DNA of 64,000 nucleotides from Sphingobacterium sp. ML3W (GTDB lineage Bacteria > Bacteroidota > Bacteroidia > Sphingobacteriales > Sphingobacteriaceae). The notes beneath the pieces were generated by a model, which ran no database searches, had not been told where the DNA came from, and worked only from the letters and a program-made list of their open reading frames with translations. Below, piece after piece: positions 53,993 to 63,350 of this stretch. Within the stretch, counting starts at the first letter, position 1, and the number at the start of each line of letters is the position of its first letter. The stretch covers positions 2,790,001 through 2,854,000 of the forward strand of contig NZ_CP107036.1 in assembly GCF_029542085.1 (NCBI RefSeq), written 5' to 3'. The position numbers and the translations under genes are program-made.

Positions 53993-56900
53993 ATGAGTAA
54001 ACAACATTTAAGGTATATTATAAAATACCTGAAACTTTCACTATCCCATCTATCGATGAAGCTGACTATCGTCGTTTTTTTCGCGTCGGTCATGGTTTCA
54101 TTGGGCAATGCGAGCGCACAACGCATTACGCTAGACCAGCATCAGGCGCAGCTAAAGAATCTTCTGATCGAAATCAGTAAACAGTCAGGATATACGTTTA
54201 TCTATGACGAGAAAGACCTAAAATCCATCGGACCGATTTCCATCAATCTCAGCAATAAGAGCGTTACTGAAACCCTGGACCAGCTTTTATCCGGACAGCC
54301 GCTCAGCTATCAGATCAAGGGCCGTTCCATTGCGATCTCAAGACGGCCAACGCCAAAATCAACTGTTAAAACTCCAGGAGATGGAATTCTTCAAAAAAGA
54401 ACAATCACCGGCCGGGTGATCAATGAAAATAATGAAGCACTGGCCGGAGTCAATGTCCTTGTCCGCGGCAGCAGTTTGCGGACCAGTACAGATTCACAGG
54501 GACAGTTTTCTATCGATGTTCCTGATCAAAACAGTGTATTGATCTTCAGTTCTGTCGGTTTCACTTCGCTCGAAGTATCCACGCAGGGCAAAAACCAGCT
54601 CAGTGTCGTATTACAAACAGCCAACAGCAATCTGGAAGAAATTGTTGTCGTTGGTTATGCCATGCAGAAAAAAATAAATCTCTCGGGATCAGTGGCCAGC
54701 GTTTCGGGCAAAACGATCACCGAGCGTCCGGCACCCAGTATTCAAAATCTATTGCAAGGCCGTATCGCCGGGCTCGATGTCGTACAGCCTACCGGTGAAC
54801 CGGGCCGCGACAATGGCAGCATGCGTATCCGGGGCCTGGGATCGAGCGGTGCATCTTCCAATCCACTTGTTTTGGTTGACGGGGTCATCGGTTCGATCTC
54901 CAACCTTTCTCCACAGGATATTGAGAATGTCACCGTACTCAAGGATGCAGCCTCAGCATCTATTTATGGTGCACGGGCAGCCAATGGTGTAATTTTGGTA
55001 ACCACAAAAAAAGGTAAAGCAGGCACAAGCAATATCGAGTACAGCGGCAATTGGGGAACCAGCGCGGCGACCAAATACCCCAAGCTCATTACCAATTCGG
55101 TTACCTATATGGAAATGTACAATGCAGCACGGGCACGTAGCGGCCAGCCTGCCATATACACACAGGCCCAGATCGACAGCTACAAAAATAATCCCAATAA
55201 CGATGCCTATCCCAACTTTGACTGGCTTGACTATATCCTGGGCAAAGGGCCTATTCAGAACCATAACCTAAGTTTCTCCGGCGGCAGCGAGAAAAGCACG
55301 CATAATGTATCGCTCAATTACTTAGATCAGAATAGCATCACCAAAGGATATGAATATAAAAGATACAATGGCTTGTTTGATTATGGCACACAGGTACATA
55401 AACGAGTCAAAATTGGAACTAATGTAAACTTTTCCTTTCAGGACCTCAGAGCTCCCTGGATGACCAATGACAATCTGCTGCTTTTGGCCTATGCCGCGGC
55501 ACCTACCTTCAAACCCTGGTTGCCTGACGGCAGCGGCCGGTCTGCAGGGCGCGACTATATGAGCACCGGCGGCACAAACCGTACGCCTGAAGAAGTTTAC
55601 AACACCGGTGCCCAGCTGACTAAAAACTATAATGTCAATGCGCAGGCCTATATGGATGTGGATATTATGACAGGACTGAAATGGTCTACCAAAGCAGCTT
55701 TTACTTTCTTTAACCAAGACTATAGACAGCGCTTATTTGGAAATCCTTCCTATGCCTATCACCCCAACGCAAATGGCGAATATCAGCAGTCAGGAAATGG
55801 CAATCCAGATTTTGTCGGCTTACGCCAAAGCTCGGGACGCGACCTGACAAAGACCTTTTATTCGACACTACATTATATGAAAACGCTGGCTAATGACCAC
55901 CATGTCAGTATCCTGGGGGGGTATGAACAGCAGGACAACAGAAGCACCACCATCGGTGCCGGTCGCTATGACTTTCCCAACAATACGATTATGGAATTAG
56001 ATGGAAGTTCACCGAAAGAACAGAACCTCAACGGAAGTTCGTTTGAATGGGTCCTCAAGTCGTTATTCGGTCGGGCGAACTATGACTATAAAGGAAAATA
56101 CTTTGCGGAGGCCAACATCCGTTACGATGGAACATCCCGTGTGGATCCGAGATATCGATGGGGGACATTTGGTGGTGGATCCGCTGCCTGGCGTATCTCA
56201 GAAGAGGATTTTATCAAGAATAATGTTTCCTGGATCGATAATCTGAAGCTTAGAGCATCTTATGGAGCATTAGGGAATCAGGAAATAACCCGAGGAGGAA
56301 ACCTTGATTATTACCCCTATCAGGATATCCTCAGCACGACCACCTATCCCTTTACAGCACTTGAGTCCGGTGCAATAAAAACCCGTTTGGTAGAAAAAAA
56401 CCTGCGCTGGGAGAAAACAGCAATCACCGATTTTGGGCTGGATGTGGATATTTACAAAGGGCTCTTTGGCGCTACAGTGGACTGGTATTATAAAAACACA
56501 ACCGATATCTTAGAAGAGCGTACTGATGTGCCCACAAGCATAGGCTTAACGCCGCCCATTGTCAATGCGGGAGCCATGGTCAATAAAGGTATCGAGATTG
56601 AATTGCGCCATCAGAATCAGATTGGTGAATTCAGCTATGGTGCCAACTTGATCTTCAACCGTTACCGCAATAAAGTAACGAAGCGATTAGCGGAAACAGT
56701 AGGGACAATAGAAATCGGGCAACCCTATAACAATTTTTTCCTGTATGATTGGATCGGCATCTTCCAGAGTCAGGCCGAGATTGACAGTTCACCAAAACAG
56801 CCCAATTCAGGTACGCTCAAACCGGGCGACCTCAAAATACGGGATGTGGATGGCAACGGCACAATCGGACCTGAGGACCGTATCCGAATCAGTCGCTTTC

Positions 56901-57376
56901 CCGATTATTCCTATTCGTTCAATCTGTACGCTGGCTGGAAAGGATTTAATTTCAGTGCATTCTTCCAGGGGGTACAGGGCCAAAAAGTACAGGTAAGCCA
57001 ATGGGGCTACGAGCCTTTTATGCAAGGATCAGCCCCACCGACCAAATTTTTGAATGCCTGGACACCGACCAACCCAAGCAATACTGTTCCGGCTGTCTAT
57101 TTAACTGGATATGCAGGGGTCGCAGGTTATCCGTCCACCTATTTTCTCCAGGACGCATCTTATCTGCGGTTGAAAAATCTGTACCTGTCCTATACCTTTC
57201 CAGCGTCAATCACCGATCGTATCGCTGCAAAAGGAATTACCGTCTATGTCTCCGGTGACAACTTAATTACCTGGACGAAATATGAGGGCAATGATCCCGA
57301 AAGATCCGGATCTGGACGGTTCGCACAGTTCCCGCAGATAAAAATGTATACAGCCGGTATTAAGGTTAGATACTAA
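53993..57376 (+). CDS. SusC/RagA-family TonB-dependent transporter with signalling domain (second)
   Basis: 1127 residues. Signal region to about 43 (NASAQ); STN domain about 50-115 (LLIEISKQSGYTFIYDEKDL); carboxypeptidase-like domain about 138-225 (TGRVINENNEALAGVNVLVR). Plug with IVVVGYAMQKKINLSGSVAS and RIRGLGSSGASSNPLVLVDG, then a barrel ending AGIKVRY. As in the first operon the STN domain predicts control through the sigma/FecR pair. It shares only family-level similarity with the 8561 copy. The cargo is unknown. Confidence 0.95.
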   Translation: MSKQHLRYIIKYLKLSLSHLSMKLTIVVFFASVMVSLGNASAQRITLDQHQAQLKNLLIEISKQSGYTFIYDEKDLKSIGPISINLSNKSVTETLDQLLSGQPLSYQIKGRSIAISRRPTPKSTVKTPGDGILQKRTITGRVINENNEALAGVNVLVRGSSLRTSTDSQGQFSIDVPDQNSVLIFSSVGFTSLEVSTQGKNQLSVVLQTANSNLEEIVVVGYAMQKKINLSGSVASVSGKTITERPAPSIQNLLQGRIAGLDVVQPTGEPGRDNGSMRIRGLGSSGASSNPLVLVDGVIGSISNLSPQDIENVTVLKDAASASIYGARAANGVILVTTKKGKAGTSNIEYSGNWGTSAATKYPKLITNSVTYMEMYNAARARSGQPAIYTQAQIDSYKNNPNNDAYPNFDWLDYILGKGPIQNHNLSFSGGSEKSTHNVSLNYLDQNSITKGYEYKRYNGLFDYGTQVHKRVKIGTNVNFSFQDLRAPWMTNDNLLLLAYAAAPTFKPWLPDGSGRSAGRDYMSTGGTNRTPEEVYNTGAQLTKNYNVNAQAYMDVDIMTGLKWSTKAAFTFFNQDYRQRLFGNPSYAYHPNANGEYQQSGNGNPDFVGLRQSSGRDLTKTFYSTLHYMKTLANDHHVSILGGYEQQDNRSTTIGAGRYDFPNNTIMELDGSSPKEQNLNGSSFEWVLKSLFGRANYDYKGKYFAEANIRYDGTSRVDPRYRWGTFGGGSAAWRISEEDFIKNNVSWIDNLKLRASYGALGNQEITRGGNLDYYPYQDILSTTTYPFTALESGAIKTRLVEKNLRWEKTAITDFGLDVDIYKGLFGATVDWYYKNTTDILEERTDVPTSIGLTPPIVNAGAMVNKGIEIELRHQNQIGEFSYGANLIFNRYRNKVTKRLAETVGTIEIGQPYNNFFLYDWIGIFQSQAEIDSSPKQPNSGTLKPGDLKIRDVDGNGTIGPEDRIRISRFPDYSYSFNLYAGWKGFNFSAFFQGVQGQKVQVSQWGYEPFMQGSAPPTKFLNAWTPTNPSNTVPAVYLTGYAGVAGYPSTYFLQDASYLRLKNLYLSYTFPASITDRIAAKGITVYVSGDNLITWTKYEGNDPERSGSGRFAQFPQIKMYTAGIKVRY

Positions 57377-57426
57377 GCAAACCTATTTTGAACAAAAAAC
57401 GGATGTTAATAATAAATATAACAGCG

Positions 57427-58944
57427 ATGAAAGTAAAACAAATTGGCCTAATAGCAATTGCAACAATCGGTATGCTTACCTCTTGTAGCAAAGACCTACT
57501 TGACAGAAATCCTACAGTAAACATTTCCGGCGAAACATTCTGGAAAAGTGATGCCGATGCAAAAATGGGTCTGGCAGGTGTATATAGAAGACTACAGAGC
57601 GGTTTTTATGGTCACGGCAAACTGTGGCTGGATGCCTATTCCGATAATGCACTGGACCGGCATTCCTATTATGGTTTTGGCGATCTCACCCAGGGTATTG
57701 TCAATTCGACCAATGTGAGCAGCGCCTTCTACAATACGCCTTATGCAGGCATCGCGGGCTGCAACTTTTTTCTGGACAATATCGACAAGGCCCCGAGCAC
57801 AGAAGCACAGAAAACCAGCTACAAAGCCGAAGTCAGATTTATCCGGGCCCTTTTCTATTTTGATCTTGTACAGGCCTTTGGCGGTGTAGTACTCTATCAG
57901 ACCGAACCGAAAACTGTGGACGAAGGCAAAATCGCCAAAAGCTCAAAAGAAGAAGTCCTGGCGTTCATTCACAGTGAGCTGGATTTTGCCATCAGCAACT
58001 TACCGGATGTGGCATACGCTGGGCATGCCGTTAAAGGTAGCGCACAGGCACTCAAAGCGCGCGTATATCTTTTTCAGCAAAACTGGTTAGCCGCTGCTAA
58101 TCTGACTGAGCAGATTATCAAAGGCGGTAAATTTCAGCTTTACCAGGGTGGTTATCAAAATCTTTTTCTGACGGCCACGCAGCAAAATAATCCGGAGATC
58201 ATGTTCTCTACCAAATTCCTTGCCCCTAACAATCCGCAGGGAGGTGAAGGTGTCTTGGTCGAAATCGGTTGGTATGGCGCTATTGCACCTTACCAAAACC
58301 TGGTCGATGCCTATGAGATGAAAAATGGAAAACGTATCGATGAACCGGGATCGGGCTACGTCGCTACTGATCCGTACAACAACCGGGATCCACGGCTTAA
58401 GCTCACGATCAAAGTACCAACGGAAAAATATATCAATCCGGATGGATCGGTATTTGAAGAATCAGATCCAATGTTGACAGGCTATTCGCAAAAAAAATAC
58501 ATAAACTTAGCTATGCTTCCTTTTAACCGGACAAAGACACCTATGACCGATATGAACATTGTCCATATTCGTTACGCGGATGTATTGCTCATGTATGCTG
58601 AGGCAAAAAATGAAGTAAGCGGACCCGATCAGAGCATTTATGATGCGTTGAATGCAATCCGCGAGCGGAGTGGTGTGGATATGCCTAAAGTCAACATAGC
58701 CGTGTACAGCACAAAAGAAAAATTACGCGATTTTATTTTGCATGAAAGACGGATTGAATTGGCCTTGGAAGGACATCGATATTATGACCTCAAAAGACGC
58801 AATCTGATGCAAAGTACGTTGGCACCGCTTAAAAATCCTGGTGGCGCGCCGCTGCGATTTGGCGAAATCAACAATGTCTTGCCTTTTGCGCAATCAGAAC
58901 TAGACCGCAATCGGCAGCTCGTTCAAAATGAAGGTTATAATTAA
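57427..58944 (+). CDS. SusD/RagB-family nutrient-binding lipoprotein (second)
   Basis: 505 residues from the ATG at 57427 (MKVKQIGLIAIATIGMLTSC), which directly precedes a lipoprotein signal with Cys20; a frame from 57388 adds 13 residues. SusD landmarks: DLLDRNPTVNISGETFWKSD, YKAEVRFIRALFYFDLVQAF, and IRYADVLLMYAEAKNEVSG with FILHERRIELALEGHRYYDL and the ending LVQNEGY. It lies 50 bases after SusC. A hairpin at 58966-59000 follows. Unlike the first unit, no thioredoxin genes are attached. Confidence 0.94.
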   Translation: MKVKQIGLIAIATIGMLTSCSKDLLDRNPTVNISGETFWKSDADAKMGLAGVYRRLQSGFYGHGKLWLDAYSDNALDRHSYYGFGDLTQGIVNSTNVSSAFYNTPYAGIAGCNFFLDNIDKAPSTEAQKTSYKAEVRFIRALFYFDLVQAFGGVVLYQTEPKTVDEGKIAKSSKEEVLAFIHSELDFAISNLPDVAYAGHAVKGSAQALKARVYLFQQNWLAAANLTEQIIKGGKFQLYQGGYQNLFLTATQQNNPEIMFSTKFLAPNNPQGGEGVLVEIGWYGAIAPYQNLVDAYEMKNGKRIDEPGSGYVATDPYNNRDPRLKLTIKVPTEKYINPDGSVFEESDPMLTGYSQKKYINLAMLPFNRTKTPMTDMNIVHIRYADVLLMYAEAKNEVSGPDQSIYDALNAIRERSGVDMPKVNIAVYSTKEKLRDFILHERRIELALEGHRYYDLKRRNLMQSTLAPLKNPGGAPLRFGEINNVLPFAQSELDRNRQLVQNEGYN

Positions 58945-58965
58945 GCAGTTCATTCGCTTCACTTT

Positions 58966-59000
58966 TTATGGTTCCAAACAAGCAAGGTTTGGAACCATAA
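58966..59000 (+). terminator. Strong hairpin after the second SusD gene
   Basis: TTATGGTTCCAAAC pairs perfectly with GTTTGGAACCATAA around a seven-base loop, 21 bases after the SusD stop. There is no T-tract after it, so it may stabilise the mRNA end rather than terminate. Confidence 0.55.
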
Positions 59001-59398
59001 TCCGTTACTGCGGATCATATCGGTTTACATATGTCCTATTTGCTCGACCATTCCTTCAGAAGCACAATTTCACGTATAGAGTTCTTTCGAACTCCTTTTA
59101 TAGAAAAATTTAATTTTCTATTACTCTCCTAATACCCTGCCAACTTTTTATCCAGCTCAGTATCCGTTTCGGCTCCGCTTGCCCTAGAAGGTAAAAAAAT
59201 CTAATATACAAATGGATGAATAACTTTATTGATCCGTCGATAGTAGCGCAACGATGGATCAATGATTAAATATCTTTTTCGTATCTTATCTCACTATGAA
59301 AATAGTAGAAATAACGAAAGAGAGACTAATGGATGCTCAAAAAGATGGGTATACTGTGTTAATAAGTCTATTAGTTTCCATTCTTGTTTCGAAATACC
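59001..59398. other. Non-coding or scrambled interval
   Basis: A second small dyad (GAGTTC-TTTC-GAACTC at 59079-59094, then CTTTTA) may be a terminator. A frame beginning MKIVEITKERLMDAQKDGYT at 59296 looks like a genuine protein start. Within about 35 codons it runs into sequence antisense to the cupin fragment, so this looks like a junction of two broken genes. No intact gene was found. Confidence 0.4.
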
Positions 59399-59722
59399 CT
59401 ATTCTCTCTGTCCGAGCGGGTCTTTTCCACCATTTCCACACCTGCCCACCTCCAATGTACCCGTCAGCAATTCAAATTTTCCCGAAAATAAGGTATGGTA
59501 GTGCCAGGGCGTTTTAGCTCCGGGCAACAGGTCACATTCGGTTATTGTTGAACCACCCGTTTCCGCAGATTGAATAATGCGGAAATACATCTCAGGAGCA
59601 CCAAACTCATGCTCCTTTTTTCGTATCAGCGGGATTGATCCTGTGACGATACAAATGCCCACTGCCACCAGATGGGCGATGGTAAATTGCCAATCATTCC
59701 CGCATTGGCCGAGAACAATCAT
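59399..59722 (-). pseudogene. Truncated cupin-domain protein gene
   Basis: Frame of 107 codons on the minus strand. The part HEFGAPEMYFRIIQSAETGG, then STITECDLLPGAKTPWHYHT with LFSGKFELLTGTLEVG, is the first half of a cupin barrel (metal-binding G-x5-H-x-H motif PGAKTPWHYHT). It then turns into CGNGGKDPLGQRE and stops, losing the second cupin motif and the rest of the usual roughly 150-residue protein. The N-terminal 33 residues (MIVLGQCGNDWQF...) do not look like cupin and may come from another gene. I take it as a decayed fragment. Confidence 0.5.
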
Positions 59723-59887
59723 AAAATCTCCCAGGGGAACAGCCTCTTTTTAAACCAATTATTCTTAACAACCGTTCTTATGAAGCTATCGATTGCAATC
59801 GGATTTTTTTCCAAAAAATCAGTAATTATGAAAACCTACTTTATCGAGTTCGAAATAGAATATATATTTCAGCTGTAAACTCAAAGC

Positions 59888-61402
59888 TTATTCAGGAAAA
59901 GACAGCGGTAGGCCTGCTGTTTGCTTCGACATATCAGCCAATCCACGCATCCAATTATTAAAATCCGCATCGGAAGGGATCTCCAATTTTTTACGCAATC
60001 GGTTCTTGCGGACCTGTACCGCCCGGATTGTGACATAGGTATACTCTGAAATATTTTTTGTCGAAAAGTTAAGAAAGGCCATGGCGCAAAACTCCAATTC
60101 TGTCGTTCTAATTTTCGGGTCGAGAGATTTCAACGCCTGTATAAACTCCGGATATAATTCGGTAAATAAAGTCAAGAACTCCGGATTATTACTTTTGGCC
60201 AAGTCGATTAGATTATTGAATTTATTTTCTCCGATCTGCTCGGTCAGCTCCCTGTTCACTATTTCTGTCTCCTGTAGAGCCAATTCTTTTTGACCCAAAA
60301 TCTTACGGTTGCGTCTAGCACGCCATACAAAAAACGTAATAGCGATAACGAGAGATACCAGTGCAACTATTGATAACTTAACTGATTTTGAAACCTTGTT
60401 TTCGGATTCCTGATCTTTTAATTTTAAAATCAGGTTGAGCACCTGATCGACGACTGCTCTATTTTCATTTTCTAAAGAATCATTGAGCCGGCTAAAGGCC
60501 ATTTCATAGCGATCAGCTTTGCCTTTATCCAAGTTGGTTGTTCGGTAAAAATCAGCCAGCTCTCGGTATGAATTCTTCATTCCAATTCTGCTACCAGCTG
60601 CCCGCTTTTTTGCTAGGCTCTCTTCATAAAAAGCCGCAGCCTTTTTAAAATTCCCTCTCTTTTTCTCCAAAAGGCCTAAGGTGCCATAGGTATTCATAAC
60701 GACTGGAATTTTATATTTTTTCATGAGCTCCAGCGATTTATCAAGGCATTGCTGCGCTTTCGCGAAATCGCCTCTCTCAATATATAGCCTTCCCAGGTTT
60801 TCATAAACTATCTGATAGCGCATGGCCGCATCTTTCTCTTGAAAGACTCTCAGGTTCTTTAATTGGAGTTCGGTATATTTTTGCATAGAATCCAGTTGCC
60901 CCATGCGTAGAAAAACGACTGATAAAGATTCATAATTAAACTGGTAGGATTTTATTTGTTTTTCGCCAGTCAGTTTTTTGATCAGCCCCTGTTGTAGACG
61001 GAACGCTCGAAGGGCTTGTTGATTTAGCTTGAGTTCGCCATAGGCTCTTCCACGTAAGCGTTGGACTTCGGATTGTATGAAAATTTCATTCTTATAATAG
61101 TTTGTGGTTTCAATAAAGTCCAGCTGTTTCAGTCCTTCCTTAAATAACCCTGCAGCCATAAGACCTTCCGCTATATAAGAGCCTGATTTTGCTTTTCCTT
61201 CATCATAGTCGGCAGCATTGGCCAAATGAAACGCTTTTATTGCAATCTCAATATACGTCACCAAATCTCCTCTCTTAGCAAATTCCATCGACTTCACTAA
61301 GAGAGAATCTACCGTCTGCTTCTGGTGATCGCTTGCGGTTAACTTAGCGGTTGATTTAAGTGTAAATAATAATAAAATTGAAAGTAAAAGGTGCTTTTTC
61401 AT
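59888..61402 (-). CDS. TPR membrane protein with C-terminal helix-turn-helix
   Basis: 504 residues. A signal sequence (MKKHLLLSILLLFTLKSTA) is followed by about six tetratricopeptide repeats (about 30-330), including YENLGRLYIERGDFAKAQQC and GTLGLLEKKRGNFKKAAAFY. One membrane helix (about 345-367, LSIVALVSLVIAITFFVWRA) leads to a cytoplasmic coiled coil. The DNA-binding-like end (about 395-490) is TTELEFCAMAFLNFSTKNIS, EYTYVTIRAVQVRKNRLRKK and LEIPSDADFNNWM. It reads as a one-component signalling protein with periplasmic TPR sensor. The same C-terminal domain occurs alone at 62150. Confidence 0.82.
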   Translation of the reverse strand: MKKHLLLSILLLFTLKSTAKLTASDHQKQTVDSLLVKSMEFAKRGDLVTYIEIAIKAFHLANAADYDEGKAKSGSYIAEGLMAAGLFKEGLKQLDFIETTNYYKNEIFIQSEVQRLRGRAYGELKLNQQALRAFRLQQGLIKKLTGEKQIKSYQFNYESLSVVFLRMGQLDSMQKYTELQLKNLRVFQEKDAAMRYQIVYENLGRLYIERGDFAKAQQCLDKSLELMKKYKIPVVMNTYGTLGLLEKKRGNFKKAAAFYEESLAKKRAAGSRIGMKNSYRELADFYRTTNLDKGKADRYEMAFSRLNDSLENENRAVVDQVLNLILKLKDQESENKVSKSVKLSIVALVSLVIAITFFVWRARRNRKILGQKELALQETEIVNRELTEQIGENKFNNLIDLAKSNNPEFLTLFTELYPEFIQALKSLDPKIRTTELEFCAMAFLNFSTKNISEYTYVTIRAVQVRKNRLRKKLEIPSDADFNNWMRGLADMSKQTAGLPLSFPE

Positions 61403-61614
61403 CTAATAGGTTATCAATTATCAGGTAGTTACTTATTCCTACCATTAAAGGCTATTTGAGCGCTAAACCAGTGCATACAAATCTAAGCATTCCAATACAT
61501 TAAACCGTCATTAAATTATTCCCAGCAGACCGTTTTTTATAGCGACTTGATTATTTTGATATCCGCATGACGCAGACATGGAAAGTGGTTAAAAATTCAA
61601 TTTTTCAAAGTGAA

Positions 61615-61989
61615 TCAACCGACGCCCGAGACCAAAGCTTTATTAACAATCGATAATAGTTCATATATCTCAAAGGGTTTGGGAAGAAAGTGGTCGGCAC
61701 CTGCATTAAGGGCAATGTCCCTACCGTTATAGGAAGCTGAAACGCAAAGAATAAACATCTGATCAAGCTTTTCATAGGCGCGAATCTGTTTAATTAGATC
61801 TTCACCATTTAATCCGGGCATTTGTAAATCACAGATAAAAATATCGGGTTTTTCTTTTATAATGTAATCCAGGGCTAACGAACTTTTGCTTTCGCTTACA
61901 ACAATTGCATCAGTCATACTCAATATCAGTTCCAAAGCCTGCAAAATTAAGAGGTTATCGTCACATAAAAAGATCTTTTTGCTCATCAT
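61615..61989 (-). CDS. Stand-alone CheY-like receiver domain protein
   Basis: 124 residues, receiver domain only: FLCDDNLLILQALELILSMT with the acidic pair, phospho-acceptor Asp54 in DIFICDLQMPGLNG, CVSASYNG with the Thr/Ser position, and Lys in LPKPFEIYEL. It has no output domain. The nearest gene on the same strand upstream encodes a bare helix-turn-helix domain (62150), and the membrane TPR protein downstream carries the same domain. Partners are therefore suggested by location. It would act by docking. Confidence 0.85.
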   Translation of the reverse strand: MMSKKIFLCDDNLLILQALELILSMTDAIVVSESKSSLALDYIIKEKPDIFICDLQMPGLNGEDLIKQIRAYEKLDQMFILCVSASYNGRDIALNAGADHFLPKPFEIYELLSIVNKALVSGVG

Positions 61990-62149
61990 TTATAACTCAT
62001 CATTTATAATCTATCATAAAATCTACCATACATTTTTTCTCTTTTTTTGGTATGATGGACGAAAAAAGTTTGACTGATACTATTTCTAAAGAATTATTCT
62101 AACCCGCCTGAGCGATATAATACGGCAAGAGGAAAGCTTGATATTTCCA

Positions 62150-62506
62150 TTATTGCATCGTGGCGCCCATCGAAATGTTTTCCCGCTCAACAATTGGATT
62201 TCGTTGAATCTGATCGCGCATCCAGTTATTAAAATCTATATCAGAAGCGATATTAAGTTTTTTGCGCAGTCTATTTTTGCGTACCTGTACAGCACGAACC
62301 GTTACAAAAGTATATTGTGCAATATTTTTGGTCGAAAAATTCAGAAAGGTCATAGCACAAAATTCCAATTCGCTACTACGGATTTTGGGGTTGATTGACC
62401 TTAATGAGGCAACAAAGTCGGGATAGATTTCACTAAACAAAGCCAAAAATTCAGCATTATTGTTCTTCGCCAAAGCAATTAAATTATTAAAGTTATTCCT
62501 TTCCAT
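62150..62506 (-). CDS. Stand-alone helix-turn-helix protein matching the C-terminus of the TPR protein
   Basis: 118 residues. Nearly the whole protein (NNFNNLIALAKNNNAEFLAL, then RSSELEFCAMTFLNFSTKNI, AQYTFVTVRAVQVRKNRLRK and IDFNNWMRDQI) aligns with about residues 395-490 of the TPR protein at 59888, with roughly two in three residues the same. It lacks signal, TPRs and membrane helix. It could be a free competitor or partner of that protein or, with the receiver at 61615, a response regulator split into two genes. It may alternatively be the remaining 3' end of a duplicated TPR gene that gained its own start. Confidence 0.7.
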   Translation of the reverse strand: MERNNFNNLIALAKNNNAEFLALFSEIYPDFVASLRSINPKIRSSELEFCAMTFLNFSTKNIAQYTFVTVRAVQVRKNRLRKKLNIASDIDFNNWMRDQIQRNPIVERENISMGATMQ

Positions 62507-62949
62507 TGGATATCGTTTTTCAGTAAATTTTCGTTCTTATATTTCCGTCCTTTGATAAACCCATTCAATCAATAGCTGACATTATTTTTAGAGGGAATAG
62601 GCAATTCGAGTAATTAAACTCGACAGGGCTCAAATGATCCCCGCCGAGTTAATCCAAATATATTATCACGGACCCTCACGCAAATTAGGCCCGAGCGATA
62701 ATTCATTACAGCCAGCATTCAAAAGTTCTTATCAATATCTTTTTGCAGTGCTTTTATCTAGCAACACCCAAACTGAAATGTCCTCCCTTATTCTGCTTGA
62801 CAAATATTTGCATTAAAAGAAAGAAACAAAAAAAACCGCCTTTCACATAGATATCACACTTTGTAAAAAACTGAAAAACAAGACATTACCATTACAAAAA
62901 AGACATATAATCTAAATCCAAAAATCCGGCGAATGTAATTCTACTCCAA
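62507..62949. other. Intergenic interval, no gene recognised
   Basis: AT-rich stretch. The only frame (62634-62816, plus strand) has low-quality composition and no recognisable motif. An imperfect dyad around 62609-62653 (ACTCGACAGGG and CCCGCCGAGT) resembles part of the terminator at 63070, but is broken. Confidence 0.4.
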
Positions 62950-62989
62950 AATCAAAGACCTTCTCATCAAAGAAGGCCTTTGATTTTTC
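62950..62989. terminator. Hairpin terminator, possibly bidirectional
   Basis: AATCAAAGACCTTCT and AGAAGGCCTTTGATT form a 15-base stem with one mismatch, followed by TTT on the plus strand and by T-rich sequence on the minus strand. Confidence 0.65.
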
Positions 62990-63069
62990 CATTTTCTATA
63001 GCTACCACACCCCTATTTGAACTCATCTGCTCATGCGTTTGAGATTAAAATCTTCATCCCCATAAAAAA

Positions 63070-63101
63070 GCTCGACAGGTGTCTAGTTAATCCTGTCGAG
63101 C
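63070..63101 (-). terminator. Terminator of the fimbrillin-peptide unit
   Basis: GCTCGACAGG pairs perfectly with CCTGTCGAGC over a 12-base loop; on the minus strand it is followed by TTTTTT. It ends the leftward peptide gene at 63138. Confidence 0.82.
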
Positions 63102-63137
63102 AATCTTGGCTATTAAACAATTTTTAGTTCAGATAAT

Positions 63138-63302
63138 TTACCAGTTGATCAAGCGGTCGTCATCATCCGCTTGGTCCCAAGATTCTTGGGGATTGTTGGT
63201 AGTTGTTGCTGCAGAACCCGCGGCAATCCCTTGTTCCAATTCGATATTTATCGCCTCGATTTTTGGGCTGACATATATATTTTTTGACTGATTTGTTTTC
63301 AT
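63138..63302 (-). CDS. 54-residue peptide downstream of the fimbrillin-like gene
   Basis: Start codon complement at 63300-63302, stop at 63138-63140. The protein reads MKTNQSKNIYVSPKIEAINI, then ELEQGIAAGSAATTTNNPQE and SWDQADDDDRLINW. The 'Y..P.IE...IELEQGIA.GS' block, a Ser/Thr/Asn-rich stretch and an acidic end with final Trp are typical of short Bacteroidota peptides I recall lying next to fimbrillin-like genes. Function is unknown. It begins 48 bases after the fimbrillin stop and is closed by the terminator at 63070. Confidence 0.7.
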   Translation of the reverse strand: MKTNQSKNIYVSPKIEAINIELEQGIAAGSAATTTNNPQESWDQADDDDRLINW

Positions 63303-63350
63303 ATTATAATATTTACGCTATTCTGAATACATTTTGAATTTTGAGATCAC

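Noticed and set aside
58966..59094. Paired inverted repeats considered as ends of a small mobile element
   Set aside because: The two hairpins are unrelated in sequence, enclose no open frame and show no target duplication. Better read as transcript ends.
62634..62816. 60-codon plus frame in an intergenic region
   Set aside because: No homology-like motif, no ribosome binding site of note, and low-complexity surroundings.
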